Shown in pieces: positions 61,822 through 64,000 of a stretch of DNA of 64,000 nucleotides (positions are counted from its first letter, which is position 1; each line of letters starts with the position of its first letter). Source of the DNA: Molanna angustata (Eukaryota; Arthropoda; Insecta; Trichoptera; Molannidae). The notes below the pieces were generated by a model. The model made no database searches and had not been told where the DNA came from. It saw only the letters and a list, made by a program, of their open reading frames with translations. The stretch is from assembly GCA_963576475.1 (NCBI GenBank), contig OY754975.1, forward strand, positions 21,633,169-21,697,168, read 5' to 3'. Both the position numbers and the translations under genes were made by a program.

Positions 61822-62834
61822 TCCAACTGTCGATTCGTTCATGAGAATTCAATTCTCTTAATCAATCGACATTATTAAGCCAAGATGCGTGTACGAAGGA
61901 AAATTTTGTATGGTGTAGTGGACTTTTTGCAAGCTAATAACACCAACTAGAGGCCTCGCAGCATTTATGTTCCCCGTACATGGATTAACTCAGAATTCGG
62001 AGTAGAACATTTTATGTGAGTTTTGTGTGTGTGTGTCTGTGTGTCTGTCTGTGTGTCTGTCTGTCCCCTCCCCTTATAACTTTTGATCCGCTCAATTCAC
62101 AGAGCCCAAATTTTTAGAATATATACACAGTTATAGGCCTACAAAACTTTCATACTCAGAATTGTGAATTTTTGTTTCAGTCAGGGGTAATCAACTTTTG
62201 AAATTTTGATTTATTTTTCCATATATCTCAGAAACCGTAAAAGCTAGAACACTGAAAATTGGTATAAACATAGACAAATACAAAATCTCAAATTAGTTTT
62301 TTTTTAAATTCCAGGGTTTCTCAAACATTTTTTATTGAGAAAAATATTTTTTTATGATAAATTTATGAGTTTAACTGCCTATATTTCCAATTTTTTTTAA
62401 AATATCGAAAAAAGCCGAAAGACCCCAACTAGAAAATTTAATTTTCTATAAAAAATATTAACATTGTATTAGCACATCTCAAATTTTTTTTAACAATTTT
62501 TATAAAAATTGAATTTAGTGACGACATTGCTTCATACAATTTGTATGGAAGTAGCCTACTCACAATATCTAAGAAGACTTAATAATTTGATACTAATCTC
62601 CAAACATACATACATACCATCATGCTATTTTCACATTCTGGGTAGGATCAATGGGCTGACCTCCATACTATCCTATCTTGACATACATACCTAGGTACAT
62701 GTGTTGTATAGAAAACCAAATATCTTAAAATATTAAATAATTTGTATTTATGGGTTTATAGTTTGGTACTTATTCTTCAACTGTACAAACTATCACTATC
62801 GACAGTTGGATCTCATGTGTTACATGCAACTAGT
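61822..62834 (-). mobile_element. Family A Helentron-like element, copy 7, with an empty-site match
   Basis: Full length with the usual ends. Its flanks AAAGATATATT and TTTATTAATTAATACCCAAA are contiguous in the related locus at 28567-28600 (GGTATATTTTTCTTTATTAA then TACCCAAACAATC). The comparison shows insertion within a T/A-rich site with no or almost no target duplication, as expected for Helitron/Helentron elements. Confidence 0.85.
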
Positions 62835-63118
62835 TTTATTAATTAATACCCAAACTATCTAAATTATTTTTTTCAAAATGATTGGATAAGAAATAATGAT
62901 GGTATATCAAATTGAAAATTAGGTGCGTTGGCAGCAGTCCCCCCCTTAATAAACATAATTCCTTATATTAAACCACATTATCGATTTTTAAACGGAATCC
63001 TGGCTTCCAAATCATTATTTTTTTCATTTATATACCTATAACTGATATAACAGTTTATTTCAATATTCATATGTTTTACGTACAAGGACTGAATGCAATC
63101 TTTTACAGAATATTTAAA
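62835..63118. other. Spacer continuing the family F flank
   Basis: The first about 100 bp match the flank at 28590-28660; the rest is unassigned. Confidence 0.4.
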
Positions 63119-63271
63119 AGTTTATATCCAATGTTGAAACTGCTGGTTATGCTGGTACATCCTGGATGCAGAGGACATTAAGGCGACACGGTGACAAATG
63201 GAGGAGACCTTCGTCAATGAGTGTTGATAAAAGTATAAGGAATAGGCTGATAAAAGTAGAAAATATCTAAT
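63119..63271 (+). other. Possible terminal exon or decayed coding fragment
   Basis: An acceptor-like ATCTTTTACAG ends at 63108, and an open frame from about 63119 reads SNVETAGYAGTSWMQRTL, then RRHGDKWRRPSSMS, to a TAA at 63269-63271. Codon use looks less random than the surroundings. I do not recognise the family; it may instead be a LINE C-terminal remnant. Confidence 0.25.
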
Positions 63272-63483
63272 TAGAGTTAAAATACAGGAATAGAGAAGTT
63301 TATAAGAAAATTTATTTATTAATTGTATCAACAATAATAAAAGCACCATCAAAAACTAACCAATAGTGAAGAGTTTATATGGGTCACGTTAAAATTTGTA
63401 GAAATATGTCTAATCACGCTTAATTAGTTAAACATAATTACAGGATTAATCGAGTGGGTTGTGGCTAACGCTATACTCCTCAC

Positions 63484-63912
63484 CAGGGGCGTGCCTAGAA
63501 CCTTCGGACTACGCAAGCCCTGAAAGAAAATCAGGAAATGTCGAAAATTAATTATCTTTCAGCATCGTTGTTCATACCAGTGGCCATAAAAAATATTTTT
63601 GAATCACATGCCAAAATAATATTTACTTTTTGAATCACATGCCAAAATAATATTTACTTTTTTGGCCCTATAAAGCATCGTATCTATATTCGGTTCAATT
63701 TTTAATCTTGTTGTATGGTTGCAATAAAACAAACAAAAATATATTAGTTCTTGAATTTCTTAACATATTATTCATAGGCAAACCAAGATTTTCAGCTTCT
63801 ATAAGCAATTCCGCTACTGCTCCTCACTTCTATAAGCAATTCCGCTACTGCTCCTCACTTCTACAAGCAATTCCGCTACTGCTCCTCACTTCTATAAGCA
63901 ATTCCGCTACTG
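63484..63912. mobile_element. hAT-like non-autonomous insertion with 8-bp TSD
   Basis: Starts CAGGGGCGTGCCTAGAA and ends CCGCTACTG. CTCCTCAC flanks both sides (63476-63483 and 63913-63920) where uninterrupted family B copies have it once. An 8-bp duplication and CAGNRGCG-type ends are standard for hAT. It contains a 34-bp direct repeat (TTTGAATCACATGCCAAAAT) at 63596-63660 and no transposase. Confidence 0.75.
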
Positions 63913-63920
63913 CTCCTCAC
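63797..63920. repeat. 31-bp tandem repeat spanning transposon end plus target duplication, four units
   Basis: Each unit is TTCTATAAGCAATTCCGCTACTG followed by CTCCTCAC, i.e. the last bases of the hAT-like element joined to its target duplication. CTCCTCAC ends at 63827, 63858, 63889 and 63920. One unit has a single change (TTCTACAAG). Confidence 0.9.
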
Positions 63921-64000
63921 TACCAAGTCGCTCCACAAAGTATTCAAATTTGGAATGGAAATTTTTCAGCATTTTCATGAAATGATTTTGTTGAATTATT

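Larger units (their letters stand above)
63450..64000 (+). mobile_element. Family B element, copy 10, interrupted and cut by the window edge
   Basis: TCGAGTGGGTTGTGGCTAAC ... ATACTCCTCAC at the left continues as TACCAAGTCGCTCCACAAAG at 63921, split by the insertion at 63484-63912. The remainder runs off the right edge. Confidence 0.8.

Overview
This is an AT-rich, transposon-packed piece of an insect nuclear genome. Scattered palindromic TAGGTACCTA words, Penelope and Helentron-like elements, tRNA-derived SINEs and RTE/Jockey-type LINEs suggest a moth or butterfly, but that is inference. There is no bacterial, organellar or rRNA content.

The only host gene I can support is on the minus strand: a BAMBI homologue, the decoy receptor of TGF-beta/BMP signalling. 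Its first coding exon (signal peptide) is at 45181-45253. The second exon, carrying the cysteine-rich ectodomain, is at 8361-8517. Splice sites and reading phase match across an intron of about 36.7 kb. Later exons (membrane segment, cytoplasmic part) were not found and probably lie left of the window. Positions 8518-45180 are therefore intron 1, and positions right of about 45.7 kb are upstream flank.

The left flank and intron hold: family A (about 1 kb Helentron-like non-autonomous elements, seven near-complete copies plus one fragment); family B (about 600 bp, ten copies or fragments); three copies of a near-perfectly palindromic foldback MITE; a foldback element built of 16-bp tandem units with an 11-bp target-site duplication (TSD); two tRNA-derived SINE families; a PIF/Harbinger-like MITE; and at least four kinds of LINE. 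One LINE is a 5'-truncated RT copy inside a minisatellite. One is an R4/Dong-like restriction-endonuclease fragment bordered by AAT/ATT repeats. Two others have clear TSDs.

The upstream flank (46-64 kb) holds an element with an 18-bp minisatellite of about 45 units and a 150-bp tandem array. Next comes a block of (TA)n microsatellites hosting two Penelope-like retroelements. One of these is a tandem copy with an intact 931-codon RT/GIY-YIG reading frame between apparently identical 1064-bp pseudo-LTRs. The right edge has a hAT-like insertion whose end, together with its target duplication, has been amplified in tandem.

The most interesting signals are the compensatory-change-supported two-stem RNA motif in the Penelope pseudo-LTRs, the empty-site evidence defining family A, and the transposon/target junction amplification at 63.8 kb. 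All reading was by eye; element boundaries are good to a few bases only where a TSD or repeat unit is stated.
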